Source: Amycolatopsis sp. NBRC 101858 (GTDB lineage: Bacteria > Actinomycetota > Actinomycetes > Mycobacteriales > Pseudonocardiaceae). Taken from it: 64,000 nt of DNA. Under the pieces are notes generated by a model. That model had not been told where the DNA came from. It did no database searches and saw nothing but the letters and a program-made list of their open reading frames with translations. How positions within the stretch are numbered: position 1 is the stretch's first letter; the number at the start of each line of letters is the position of its first letter. This document shows, in pieces, positions 18,290-26,930 of this stretch. The DNA lies in assembly GCF_030269325.1 (NCBI RefSeq), contig NZ_BSTD01000002.1:1-64000 (forward strand), given 5' to 3'. Made by a program: the position numbers and the translations under genes.

Positions 18290-19729
18290 GTGTCACGCAA
18301 ACGGGTCATCGCAGGGACGGCGGCGGTGAGCGCGGCCGTTGTCGCGGTGTCACTGGCCACGACCGGCTCGCCGGCCTACGCGACCATCGCGCAGCCGTCG
18401 ATGCACGCGCTGAACTCCCTCGCGATGCCGTTCGGCAGCGTTGTGCGGTCGCAGCAGGAGATCGGCGGCGTGCCCGTGTTCGGCGGCCAGCTGATCCAGG
18501 TCCGCGACAAGGCCGGCGCGGTCCTCGCGACCCACGGCCGTACCACGAAGAAGACGTCGGGCGCGTTCCCGGCGAGCGCCACCGGTGCCGCGGACGCCGC
18601 CATCGCGGACGTCGCGAAGCGCACCGGCCTGCCCGCGGTGCAGCTCAAGGCCGACGCGCCCCGCGCGTACTGGTACGACGCCACCCTGGGCGGCGCGAAG
18701 GGCGACGGCGTCGCCGTGCCGACCTACCAGGTCACCGTGCACGGCAAGAAGCTGAACGACAAGTGGACCGAGGTCGTCAAGGCCGGCACCGCCGACGTCC
18801 TGACGTCGTGGTCGGAGGTCCGCGAGGCCAACCGCGACGTCTGCGACGCGAACCACAAGGTGGTCAGCGGCAGCACGGAGTCGGTCCGCTGCGGTACCGC
18901 CTTCGACGTCACCCGCAAGGAAGGCGGCGCCGAGTCGAGCGTCGAGGACGTCAACAACGTCTACACCTTCTTCGGGCAGGCGTCGGACTTCTACCAGAAG
19001 TACGTCAACGTCGACCTCACGAACCTGATCGGCGCCGACTACTCCGACGGCACCGGCAAGGCGCTGCGCGGCACCGTCCGGATCTGCGTCGACGGCGAAT
19101 GCCCGTTCGCGAACGCCTTCTGGGACGGCGAGCAGATGGCCTTCGGCGAGGGCGTCACCACCGACGACATCACCGGCCACGAGCTCACCCACGGCGTCAC
19201 GCAGCACACGTCCGGGCTGAGCGGCGGCCAGGCCGACTCGATCAACGAAGGCCTGTCGGACGTCTTCGGCAAGTTCATCGGCATCACCTCGAACGACCCC
19301 AACGACACCGGCGACAACCGCTGGCTGCTCGGCGCGGGCTCGTCGCTGGGGGCGATCCGCAACATGAAGGACCCGCGCTCGTCGCTGTCCCCGCAGCCGG
19401 ACATGGTCAACGGCCCGGGCTGGCAGACGAACAACCCGGACGAGCACATCAACGACGGTGTCGTGAACAAGGCCGACTACCTGATCACCGACGGCGACAC
19501 CTTCAACAACCAGACCGTGCGCGGCCTCGGCCTCGACAAGTCCGTCCAGATCTGGTGGGGCGTCGAGAACACGCTCACCCAGAGCGCGACGTTCAAGGAC
19601 GTCGGCGAAGCCCTCAACTCCTCCTGCGCGGCGCTCGCCAAGGCGGGCACCGCGGGCATCACCGACGACGACTGCACCCAGGTCGGCAACGCGGTGAAGG
19701 CCACGCAGCTGGACCAGGACCCGAGCTGA
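18290..19729 (+). CDS. Secreted M4-family (thermolysin-like) zinc metalloprotease
   Basis: A 479-residue preproenzyme. The signal peptide (SRKRVIAGTAAVSAAVVAVS to PAYA) precedes an FTP/PepSY-type propeptide (about 35-190) and the catalytic domain. Zinc ligands are in HELTH (H297, H301) with catalytic E298; the third ligand is E320 in SINEGLSDVFG. The downstream DEHINDGVVNKADYLI contains the conserved M4 active-site His region. The GTG at 18290 has GGAGG 8 nt upstream, better than the GTG at 18281 that overlaps the site. It is a monocistronic extracellular protease, ended by a strong hairpin at 19741. Confidence 0.92.
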   Translation: MSRKRVIAGTAAVSAAVVAVSLATTGSPAYATIAQPSMHALNSLAMPFGSVVRSQQEIGGVPVFGGQLIQVRDKAGAVLATHGRTTKKTSGAFPASATGAADAAIADVAKRTGLPAVQLKADAPRAYWYDATLGGAKGDGVAVPTYQVTVHGKKLNDKWTEVVKAGTADVLTSWSEVREANRDVCDANHKVVSGSTESVRCGTAFDVTRKEGGAESSVEDVNNVYTFFGQASDFYQKYVNVDLTNLIGADYSDGTGKALRGTVRICVDGECPFANAFWDGEQMAFGEGVTTDDITGHELTHGVTQHTSGLSGGQADSINEGLSDVFGKFIGITSNDPNDTGDNRWLLGAGSSLGAIRNMKDPRSSLSPQPDMVNGPGWQTNNPDEHINDGVVNKADYLITDGDTFNNQTVRGLGLDKSVQIWWGVENTLTQSATFKDVGEALNSSCAALAKAGTAGITDDDCTQVGNAVKATQLDQDPS

Positions 19730-19740
19730 TCGGACCCCGA

Positions 19741-19780
19741 CGCCGAAGGCCACTCCGGGCGACCGGGGTGGCCTTCGGCG
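19741..19780 (+). terminator. Terminator hairpin of the metalloprotease gene
   Basis: An 18-bp stem (CGCCGAAGGCCACTCCGG pairing with CCGGGGTGGCCTTCGGCG, one G-T wobble) is closed by a GCGA tetraloop, starting 11 bp after the stop codon. No T-run follows, which is usual in high-GC actinomycetes. Confidence 0.85.
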
Positions 19781-19867
19781 TGGTCCGGGCGAAATCCGGT
19801 TGGCGGCCCGGAAAACCGCCGTTACGCTGCCCGGAGTCCGAGATCGCGTGAACGAAGGGAGCCGGCC

Positions 19868-19948
19868 GTGCGCATCGCCGTCGTCTCCCGTCCGCGGTCC
19901 GAGGTGATCCTCGTGTCTTCGCAGCTCAGGTGTCCGCCGCGCGGCTGA
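19868..19948 (+). CDS. Possible 26-residue leader peptide before the EF-G paralogue
   Basis: A short GTG-initiated frame with an AAGGGAG ribosome site 6 nt upstream, about 40 bp after a TACGCT -10 candidate. It encodes a 26-residue peptide ending SQLRCPPRG, and its last codons and stop lie inside the hairpin at 19929-19952. The layout resembles translational attenuation leaders of ribosome-targeting resistance genes. A second overlapping short frame starts at 19848. Evidence is positional only. Confidence 0.35.
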   Translation: MRIAVVSRPRSEVILVSSQLRCPPRG

Positions 19949-19952
19949 CACC
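19929..19952 (+). promoter_or_regulatory. Hairpin overlapping the leader stop codon
   Basis: GGTGTC pairs with GACACC (6 bp), with three further G-C pairs inside across a mismatch. The leader stop TGA (19946-19948) falls in the 3' arm, so a ribosome finishing or stalling on the leader would open it. It lies 70 bp before the EF-G start. Confidence 0.4.
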
Positions 19953-20021
19953 GCACCCGTGACAAGTTCCGTCGCGGCGAATCGCGCTGCCCTGACCGGA
20001 TCGTCCACAAAGGACCACGCC

Positions 20022-21961
20022 GTGCGCACCCACGACCTGACCACCGTCCGCAACCTCGGCATCCTCGCCCACGTCGACGCGGGCAAGACCACCGTCACCG
20101 AACGGATCCTCCACACCACCGGAGCCACCCACAAGACCGGCGAAGTCCACGACGGCACCACCGTCACCGACTTCGACCCGCAGGAACGCGACCGCGGCAT
20201 CACCATCTTCTCCGCGGCCGTCAGCTGCGCGTGGGCCGGTCACCGGCTCACGCTCATCGACACGCCCGGCCACGTCGACTTCACCGCCGAGGTCGAGCGG
20301 GCGCTGCGCGTGCTCGACGGCGCGATCGCCGTGTTCGACGCCGTCGCGGGCGTCGAGCCGCAGAGCGAAACCGTCTGGCGCCAGGCGGATCGCCACGGCG
20401 TGCCGCGGATCGCGTTCGTCAACAAGCTGGACCGCGCGGGCGCCGACCTCGACGCGGCCGTCGCGTCGATCCGGGCGCGGCTGCACCCGGCGCCGCTGGT
20501 CGTCCAGCTGCCGATCGGGCGCGAGGACGGCTTCACCGGCGTCGTCGACCTGGTCCGTCTGCCGGTGGACGCGCCGGCCGAGGCGCGACGATGCCGTCGT
20601 GTGCTGGAGGAGGCCGTTTCCGAGCTGCACCCGTTGGCGCTGGAGGAGTTCTGCGCCACGGGGACGGTCTCGGCCGGAACGCTGGAGAAGGCGTTGCGGG
20701 AGCTGACCCTCAGCGGCGACGGGCTCGTCGTGCTGTGCGGGGCCGCCTACCGCGACCGCGGCATCGAGCCGCTGCTCGACGCCGTCGTGGCCTACCTGCC
20801 GTCGCCGGCGGACGTCCCGCCGGTGCGCGCCGACCGGCCCGCCGACCCGGCGCGCCGCTGGCCGCGCTGGTGTTCAAGGTCGTCGCGACGGCCACGGGAC
20901 GGCTGACGTACCTGCGGGTGTATTCGGGAACGCTGCGGAAGGGAGACCAGGTGCGCGACGCGGGGCGCACCGAGCGGATCGCGCGCGTGCTGCGGGTGCA
21001 GGCCGACCGGCAGTCGCAAGTGGACAGTGCGGTGGCGGGCGACATCGTGGCGGTGGCCGGGCCGAAGGCGGCGCGCGTCGGAGCGACCTTCAGCGCGCTC
21101 GGCGACGAGCTGCTGCTGGAGCCGCCGCCGACGGCGGACCCGGTGGTCTCGGTCGCCGTCGAGGCGCGCCGGGCGGGCGACGGCGACCGGCTGGCGTCGG
21201 CGCTGGCGCGGCTGGCGGAGGAGGACCCGTCGCTGGTCGTGCGGACCGACCCGGAGACCGGGCAGACGGTGCTGTCCGGGCTGGGCGAGCTGCACCTGGA
21301 GGTGGCGGTGGAGAAGCTGCGGCGCGACCGCGGGCTCGACGTCGCGGTCGGGCGGCCTTCGGTGGCCCACCGCGAGGCCGTGGTCCGCGGCGTGTCCGGG
21401 CTGCTGTACCGGCACGTCAAGCAGGACGGCGGGGCGGGCCAGTTCGCCCACGTGGTCCTGGACGTCGAGCCGGCGGCCGAGGGGTTCCAGTTCGCCTCGG
21501 CGATCGTGGGCGGCCGGGTCCCGCGCGAGTACGTCCGCGCGGTCGAGGCCGGCTGCCGGGACGCGCTAGCCGACGGACCGCTGGGCGGGCACCCGGTGAC
21601 AGGCCTGCGGGTTGTGCTGACCGACGGGGCGACGCACCCGAAGGACTCGTCGGACCTGGCGTTCCGGACGGCCGGACGGCTCGGCCTGCGGGAAGCGTTG
21701 CGTTCGTCGGTCCTGCGGCTGCTCGAGCCGGTGGCCGCGGTCGTGGTGACGGTCCCGGCCGACGCGGTCGGCGGGGTGCTCGGTGACCTGGCGGCCCGCC
21801 GCGGCCGGGTGGCGGGCTCGGAGGTCCGCGCCGGCACGGCGGTCGTGACGGCGACGGTCCCGGTGGCGGAGCTGTTCGGCTACGCGAACCGCCTGCGCAG
21901 CCGCACCCAGGGCCGGGGCACGTTCACCGCCCGGCCGTCGGGCTACGCGCCGGTCCCGTAG
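20022..21961 (+). pseudogene. EF-G paralogue (FusA2-like translation GTPase) with a one-base frameshift
   Basis: Both halves are a complete EF-G family protein if one base is restored near 20847-20851. The first frame (20022 to about 20850) has the GTPase motifs [17 protein letters not shown] and NKLD. The second frame (about 20852-21961) has EF-G domains II-V with SGLGELHLEVAVEKL, GQFAHVVLDV, GGRVPREYVRAVEAG, DSSDLAFRTAG and the terminal LRSRTQGRGTF. Restoring one G in GACCCGGCGCGCC joins DPG to APLAALVF, giving about 646 residues. It is not the housekeeping EF-G. Related second EF-Gs and TetM-type proteins act on stalled or drug-bound ribosomes. No slippery heptamer is present, so a real mutation or sequencing error is likelier than programmed shifting. 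Confidence 0.82.
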
Positions 21962-21968
21962 GCGACGG

Positions 21969-22008
21969 TCCGGCTCGAGCGGCCCCGATGGGGCGCGGCC
22001 GAGCCGGA
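21969..22008. terminator. Bidirectional terminator between convergent genes
   Basis: A 9-bp outer stem TCCGGCTCG / CGAGCCGGA encloses an inner CCCC-gat-GGGG stem. It lies between the convergent EF-G paralogue and the cysteine desulfurase-like gene, so it can serve both. Confidence 0.65.
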
Positions 22009-22028
22009 GTCGTGAGCCCGAGCGCCGT

Positions 22029-23228
22029 CTACCCGCGGGGGACCGACGCCACCCCGGCGAGCAGCGCGTCCACGTCGGCTTCCGTCGTGTACGGCGCGAT
22101 CCCCGCCCGCACCGCACCCGCGGCCCCGAGACCCAGGTGCCGCGCACACTCGATCGCGTAGAAGCTCCCCGCCGGCGCGTTGACCCCCTGCGCCCCGAGG
22201 TGCTCGTACACCGCCTGCGACGCGACACCGTCGACCGAGAACAGCACCGTCGGTGTGCGGTGGCGCGACGGCCGCCCGTACCGCGTCACCCCCGGGAGCG
22301 CCGCCAACCCCGCGTCGAGCCGGGCGAGCAGCGCGTTTTCGTGCTCCTCCAAAGCGGTCAACGATCCGAGCAGCCGCGAGCGGCGAGACCCCGTACCCGG
22401 GACGAGACCGGCCAGGAAGTCGATCGCCGCCGTCGTGCCGGCCAGGAGCTCGTACGGCAGCGTCCCCAGCTCGAACCGCTCCGGGACCGCGTCCGTCGAC
22501 GGCAGCAGCTTGTCCGGGTGCAGCGTCTCCAGCAACGACGGCGCCGCCACGACCAGGCCGAGGTGCGGGCCGAGGAACTTGTACGGCGAGCAGGCGTAGA
22601 AGTCGGCCCCCAGCGCCGTGACGTCGACCGGTGCGTGCGGCGTCAGGTGGACACCGTCGACGTACAGCAGCGCGCCCGCGTCGTGCACCGCCGCCGCGAT
22701 CGCCGGGATGTCCGGCCGGGTGCCCAGGAGGTTCGACGCCGCCGTCACGGCCACGAGCCGGGTCCGCGCCGACAGCAGCTCGGTGACGGCCGAAGGGGCC
22801 AGTTCCCCGGTCGCCGAGTCGAAGTCCGCCCAGCGCACCGTCGCGCCCGCGGCTTCCGCGGCCTGGACCCACGGCCGGATGTTCGCGTCGTGGTCGAGGC
22901 GGGTGACGACGACCTCGTCGCCCGGGCCCCAGCCCTTCGCGAGCGTGCGGGAGAAGTCGTAGGTCACCTGCGTCATGCTGCGGCCGAACACGACCCCGGC
23001 CGGGTCGGCGGCGAGCAGGTCGGCGACGGCTTGGCGGGCCTCGACGACCACCGCGCTCGCGCGGCGCTCGGCGGCCGTGACGACGCCGCGGTTGGCGATC
23101 CCGGAGCACAGCGTCCCGGCCACGGCCTCGCCGACGACGTCGGGGACCTGCGAGCCACCCAGCCCGTCGAAGTGCGCGGCGGCGAGGGCGGGAAAGTGCT
23201 TGCGGATCGACCGCACGTCGTAGCTCAT
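22029..23228 (-). CDS. Cysteine desulfurase-like PLP enzyme (aminotransferase class V)
   Basis: A 399-residue fold-type I PLP enzyme of the cysteine desulfurase-like group. The Schiff-base lysine sits in ACSPYKFLGPHLG, the cofactor-binding Asp in LLYVDGVHLTPH, and the phosphate-binding region in FGRSMTQVTYDFSRTLAKG. It lacks the extended mobile Cys loop of IscS/SufS, so sulfur transfer is uncertain; other class V reactions on small amino acids are possible. The ATG at 23228 gives the usual MSYDVRSIRKHFPAL start. It is transcribed away from the acyltransferase start with a 19-bp gap and is probably co-transcribed with it. Confidence 0.85.
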   Translation of the reverse strand: MSYDVRSIRKHFPALAAAHFDGLGGSQVPDVVGEAVAGTLCSGIANRGVVTAAERRASAVVVEARQAVADLLAADPAGVVFGRSMTQVTYDFSRTLAKGWGPGDEVVVTRLDHDANIRPWVQAAEAAGATVRWADFDSATGELAPSAVTELLSARTRLVAVTAASNLLGTRPDIPAIAAAVHDAGALLYVDGVHLTPHAPVDVTALGADFYACSPYKFLGPHLGLVVAAPSLLETLHPDKLLPSTDAVPERFELGTLPYELLAGTTAAIDFLAGLVPGTGSRRSRLLGSLTALEEHENALLARLDAGLAALPGVTRYGRPSRHRTPTVLFSVDGVASQAVYEHLGAQGVNAPAGSFYAIECARHLGLGAAGAVRAGIAPYTTEADVDALLAGVASVPRG

Positions 23229-23247
23229 GGCGCCAGCGTGCCAGGCG

Positions 23248-24381
23248 TCAGGATCTCCGCAACGGGGTTGCCGCCGTGACCGGCAGCTGGGGCGGCGTGG
23301 CGACCGGCCGCCGGACCGGAGCCGGCGGCCGCAGGTGGCGCCGCAGCCGCTGCGTCGGCTTTTCGACGTACTCCCAGGACAACCGGCCGACGACGTAGGA
23401 GGCCGGGACGGCCAGCAGCATCAGCAGCCACACCTGCCGGACGCCGGCCAGGATGAGCAGCTGCTGGATCGGGAAGCCCCAGATGTAGGTGCCGTAGCTG
23501 CCGTAGACGTGCGGCCCGCCGGCCTCCAGCTTCTTGGGCCAGTGCGTCGCGAGCGTGATCGCGCCGTAGGCCGCGCTGACGGCAAGCAGGTACCGGCTGG
23601 CGGGCGTCTGGCTCAGCGCCAGGTACGCGGCGAACAGGACCATCGCGGCCCACGGCCGGAGCGGGATCTTGTCCCGGTAGGCGTGCAGCAGCATCCCGAG
23701 CACGAACGGCACCAGGAACGACACCGTCGACCCGATCGGGACCTGCACCAGCGAGCCGCCCGCGCCGTGGTACTCGAACGTCGCGCGCAACACGGTATCG
23801 GCGTAGACCATGCCGCCGAGGACGACGACCACGATCCAGCGCCCCGCGCCGGCCAGCACCACCAGTCCGGCGACGAGGACCAGGCCGTAGCCCAGCAGCT
23901 CCATCGGCAGCGTCCAGATCGCGCCGTTCACCGACCACGGGTACGGGTTTTCGGCGAACACCCCGGGCAGGACGTGCTGCAGGTAGAACAGCACGGTCGT
24001 GCCGACCAGGTAGCGCCACGTCTGCAGGTTCGTCCAGTAGTCGTGCGCGGACCACGTCGTCACGAGCGGCCCGATCACGAACACGGTCACCAGCAGCACG
24101 ACGAGCAGCGGCGGCATGATCCGCAGCAGGCGCCGCGCGGAGAACCGCCACCACGACGGGTCGCGCACCCAGCTGTCCCGGATCTGGTAGCCGCTCATCG
24201 CGAAGAACGCCATCAGCGCGATGTAGCCCGGCGACATGTGCCAGGACGCGGGGAAGACCGTCAGCCGCTGCGGGTGCAGCAGCGGCATGCTGTGGTCGAC
24301 GATGACGGTGATCGCGCCGATCATGCGCAGCCACGCGAAGCCGATGTTGGGGTTGGCGTGAATTTTTGACGAGATCGGCAC
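23248..24381 (-). CDS. Membrane acyltransferase, acyltransferase_3 family
   Basis: A 377-residue integral membrane O-acyltransferase with about ten hydrophobic segments. The first helix has WLRMIGAITVIVDHSMPL, where the catalytic His of this family lies, followed by FFAMSGYQIRDSW and the RRLLRIMPPLL motif. Such proteins acetylate or acylate exported sugars, lipids or wall polymers. Its end carries a proline-rich cytoplasmic tail. It lies directly upstream of the PLP enzyme on the same strand, but no shared pathway is evident. Confidence 0.85.
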   Translation of the reverse strand: MPISSKIHANPNIGFAWLRMIGAITVIVDHSMPLLHPQRLTVFPASWHMSPGYIALMAFFAMSGYQIRDSWVRDPSWWRFSARRLLRIMPPLLVVLLVTVFVIGPLVTTWSAHDYWTNLQTWRYLVGTTVLFYLQHVLPGVFAENPYPWSVNGAIWTLPMELLGYGLVLVAGLVVLAGAGRWIVVVVLGGMVYADTVLRATFEYHGAGGSLVQVPIGSTVSFLVPFVLGMLLHAYRDKIPLRPWAAMVLFAAYLALSQTPASRYLLAVSAAYGAITLATHWPKKLEAGGPHVYGSYGTYIWGFPIQQLLILAGVRQVWLLMLLAVPASYVVGRLSWEYVEKPTQRLRRHLRPPAPVRRPVATPPQLPVTAATPLRRS

Positions 24382-24450
24382 GAAGCGCGATGTTAGCCCA
24401 TCCGGCTCGCGTACCTGACCCGAACGGCGGAAATGCGGCTGCGCTTCCGG

Positions 24451-24678
24451 TCAGCGGCCGCGGTTGCGGGCGTGGCCGCGCGACTCCCGCTCGTTGCCGT
24501 GCTTGTAGTTGCCCGTCGCGCGGGCCATGAGCAGCTGCTGGTCGTCGCCGCGGTCGGCGGCGGCCAGGAAGCGCGCGGCGGCGGACCCGCGCAGCGTCCC
24601 GGCCGGACGGCCGTGGTGCGTGATGGTCACGGTGCCGCGTTCGTCGAGGCGGTAGGTGAAGCCGGTCGGTGTCCCCAT
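24451..24678 (-). CDS. Small conserved basic protein, function unknown
   Basis: A 75-residue soluble protein. The first half is a beta-hairpin-like FTYRLDERGTVTITHHGRPA; the second is a helix and a basic, hydrophilic tail (NYKHGNERESRGHARNRGR). Similar short actinomycete proteins are known to me only as hypothetical. Codon third positions are strongly G/C, supporting a real gene. The ATG at 24678 starts just after a GAGCGG. It diverges from the GT87 gene with about 100 bp between. Confidence 0.6.
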   Translation of the reverse strand: MGTPTGFTYRLDERGTVTITHHGRPAGTLRGSAAARFLAAADRGDDQQLLMARATGNYKHGNERESRGHARNRGR

Positions 24679-24774
24679 CCGCTCAGGCTGACACGGCGGG
24701 CAAGCGGTTTTCCGGGGCGCAGTCCGGGGGATTCCCGGATGGCGCTCCCGCGGGGACACGACAGAATGCCAAGG

Positions 24775-26025
24775 ATGATCCGAGGGGGACGCCGGGTACG
24801 GGCAAAGCTGCGGAACGCGTACGTGCTGCTGGGCGCCCAGGCGCTCGTGCTGGCCGTGCTGCTCGTCTCGTACAACGACGGCCGGGTGCGGTTTCCCGCG
24901 TACCGCGTCGACCTGGACGTCTACCGGCTTGGCTCGGCGGCGCTGCTGCACGGCGACGCGCTGTACGGCACGCTGCCGCCCACCGGCGACGGCCAGCTGC
25001 TGCTGTTCACCTACCCGCCGTTCGCGGCGATCGTGCTGGCGCCGCTCGCGGTGCTGCCGTACTGGGCCGCCTGCCTCGCGGTCACCGTGGGCACCCTCGG
25101 CCTGCTCGCGCTCGTGCTGGTCACGGTGCTGCGCGCGCTGGGCGCACGCAGCGACTGGCGCCGGGTCGGCGCGCTGCTGCTGGCCGCCGAGGTGCTCGAG
25201 CCGGTCCTGCGCACGGTCTACGCGGGCCAGCTCGACCTGCTCCTGCTCGCCCTCGTCGTCCTGGACGTGCTGGTCGACACCCCGCGGTGGCCGCGCGGCC
25301 TGCTGATCGGGATCGCCGCCGCGATCAAGCTGACCCCGGCGATCTTCCTGCTGTACTTCCTGCTCCGCCGGGACACCCGCGCGGCCGTGACCAGCGCCGT
25401 CACCTTCGTGGCCGCGACGGCGCTGGGCTTCCTGCTCGCCGGAGCGGACTCGGCGCGGTACTGGACGAGCGCGCTCTGGGACACCGGCCGCGTCGGCGAG
25501 CCGACCTACGCCGGCGACCAGTCCCTGCTGGGGCTGCTCGCCCGGGCCGGGGTGCCGGCCGGCGCGCGGACCGCGTGGTGGCTGCCGCTGGTCGCGGTCG
25601 TCCTCGTGCTGACGGCGCTCGGCGTGCGACGCGCGCTGGCCGCGGGGGAGCGGACCGTCGCGCTCGGCCTGAACGCCGTCGGCGGGCTGCTCGTTTCGCC
25701 GATTTCGTGGACGCACCACTGGGTCTGGGCCGTGGTCGTACTGCTCGGCTGGGCGGAGCTGGCGCGCCGCACCCGGCGGCGCGGGTTCGCCGCGGTGGCC
25801 GGGGTGGGGGCCGTGCTGTTCGTCGCCGGCCCGCAGTGGTGGTGGCCGCGTGGCGGCGAGGTGGAGCGCGACTGGACGTTCCTCCAGCAGCTGACCGGCA
25901 ACGGCTATGTCCTTTTCGGACTCGCGGTGCTGGTCGCGGCGGTGCTGGTGCGGTTCCAGCCGCCCGGTGACGACCTCAGCGGCGCCGTTCCGGCCGGCGC
26001 CACCGCCAGCCCGCACCGAGGATGA
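24775..26025 (+). CDS. GT87-family polyprenol-phosphate mannosyltransferase-like membrane protein (DUF2029)
   Basis: A 416-residue polytopic membrane protein of glycosyltransferase family 87. It has the first-loop motif YRVDLDVYRLG, then LYGTLPP and LLLFTYPPFAAIVLAPLA, typical of mycobacterial alpha-1,2-mannosyltransferases that use lipid-linked mannose outside the membrane. About eleven hydrophobic segments are visible. The ATG at 24775 follows a CAGAAT hexamer by 7 nt, hinting at a leaderless start; ATG at 24766 is also in frame. It converges on the DUF4383 gene, with the last 50 bp overlapping. Confidence 0.82.
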   Translation: MIRGGRRVRAKLRNAYVLLGAQALVLAVLLVSYNDGRVRFPAYRVDLDVYRLGSAALLHGDALYGTLPPTGDGQLLLFTYPPFAAIVLAPLAVLPYWAACLAVTVGTLGLLALVLVTVLRALGARSDWRRVGALLLAAEVLEPVLRTVYAGQLDLLLLALVVLDVLVDTPRWPRGLLIGIAAAIKLTPAIFLLYFLLRRDTRAAVTSAVTFVAATALGFLLAGADSARYWTSALWDTGRVGEPTYAGDQSLLGLLARAGVPAGARTAWWLPLVAVVLVLTALGVRRALAAGERTVALGLNAVGGLLVSPISWTHHWVWAVVVLLGWAELARRTRRRGFAAVAGVGAVLFVAGPQWWWPRGGEVERDWTFLQQLTGNGYVLFGLAVLVAAVLVRFQPPGDDLSGAVPAGATASPHRG

Positions 26026-26413
26026 GCATCGCCGTGCCGAGGGCGAGGGCGAGGCAGATCCCGGCGGTGTTCAGCGGCAGCGTGTCGGTGACCGCCCGCG
26101 GCAACGGCAGCAGCCCGGCGAGGCCGACCACGGCGTAGCAGGCACCGGCGATGATCAGGAACCGGGCGGCGGCACGGGAGGAGCGGGTGCAGAACACCGC
26201 CGCGGCGCCGGTCAGCAGGTGCACCAGCGTCCACGCCCCCGACACCGCGAAGACCCCGAACAAGGTCCGCGCGGGCGCTTCGCCGACCGAAACGCCCGGC
26301 ATCAGCTCGAGCGCGCCCAGCACCAGGAACAGCAGGCCGATCAGCATGCCGATGCCCTGCACGGGATCGGGGCCCCGCTTCGGCAGCCGGGTCTCGGGTT
26401 CGGTGGTCGTCAT
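25976..26413 (-). CDS. DUF4383-like four-helix membrane protein
   Basis: A 145-residue protein with four hydrophobic segments (GMLIGLLFLVLGALELM, LFGVFAVSGAWTLVHLLTGA, ARFLIIAGACYAVVGLAGLL, LALALGTAMLILGAGW) after a charged N-terminus. This matches the DUF4383 membrane family, of unknown function and often stress-associated. The ATG at 26413 is chosen because everything upstream is intergenic. The gene diverges from the SRPBCC gene at 26517. Confidence 0.75.
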   Translation of the reverse strand: MTTTEPETRLPKRGPDPVQGIGMLIGLLFLVLGALELMPGVSVGEAPARTLFGVFAVSGAWTLVHLLTGAAAVFCTRSSRAAARFLIIAGACYAVVGLAGLLPLPRAVTDTLPLNTAGICLALALGTAMLILGAGWRWRRPERRR

Positions 26414-26516
26414 GCTTCCCGGATGCCCCGCGGGGACCCGTTTAAAGCACCTTTGCCGGGGTTGTTCCCCGGAGATGGGGGTAACCGGGGCCCGACCCGA
26501 CCCCGAGGAGCTGACG

Positions 26517-26930
26517 ATGACCGAGTACCGCCACACCGCGACCGCCGACGTCCCCGCCGACGAGCTGTTCGCCTTCCTGAGTCACCCGGAGAACCTGCCG
26601 CGGTACTTCCCGGACATGAAGGTCGCCGAGCCGACGGGCGGCGACAGCGTGCACGTCGAGGCGGAGGTGCACGGCAACCGGGTCGCGAGCGAGGCGTGGC
26701 TGCACACCGACCCGGCGAACCGTTCGCTGTCCTGGGGCGCCGAAGGCCCCGACGACTACCACGGCGAGCTGCGGGTCGCCGAAGACGGCCCGGCGTCGTC
26801 GGCGATCACCGTGACGCTGCACAGCGTCCGCGAGGCCGACGACGGCGAGGTACAGCAGGGTCTCGAACGCACGGTGGCCGCCATGACCCACGCGGTGTCC
26901 TACGACGCCAAGAGGGACTCGTCGAGCTGA
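26517..26930 (+). CDS. SRPBCC family protein
   Basis: A 137-residue helix-grip protein starting MTEYRHTATADVPADELFAF with the following LSHPENLPRYFPDM, typical of the SRPBCC (polyketide cyclase/dehydrase) family. The ATG at 26517 has GAGGAG 6 nt upstream. A possible sigma-B/F promoter, GTTG-N14-GGGTAA, lies at 26461-26484. Ligand unknown. Its last 31 bp overlap the convergent flavoprotein gene. Confidence 0.78.
   Translation: MTEYRHTATADVPADELFAFLSHPENLPRYFPDMKVAEPTGGDSVHVEAEVHGNRVASEAWLHTDPANRSLSWGAEGPDDYHGELRVAEDGPASSAITVTLHSVREADDGEVQQGLERTVAAMTHAVSYDAKRDSSS

Noticed and set aside
20840..20860. Programmed -1 frameshift in the EF-G paralogue
   Set aside because: No slippery X-XXY-YYZ heptamer fits the frame at the junction and no pseudoknot-like structure was evident; a one-base deletion explains it.
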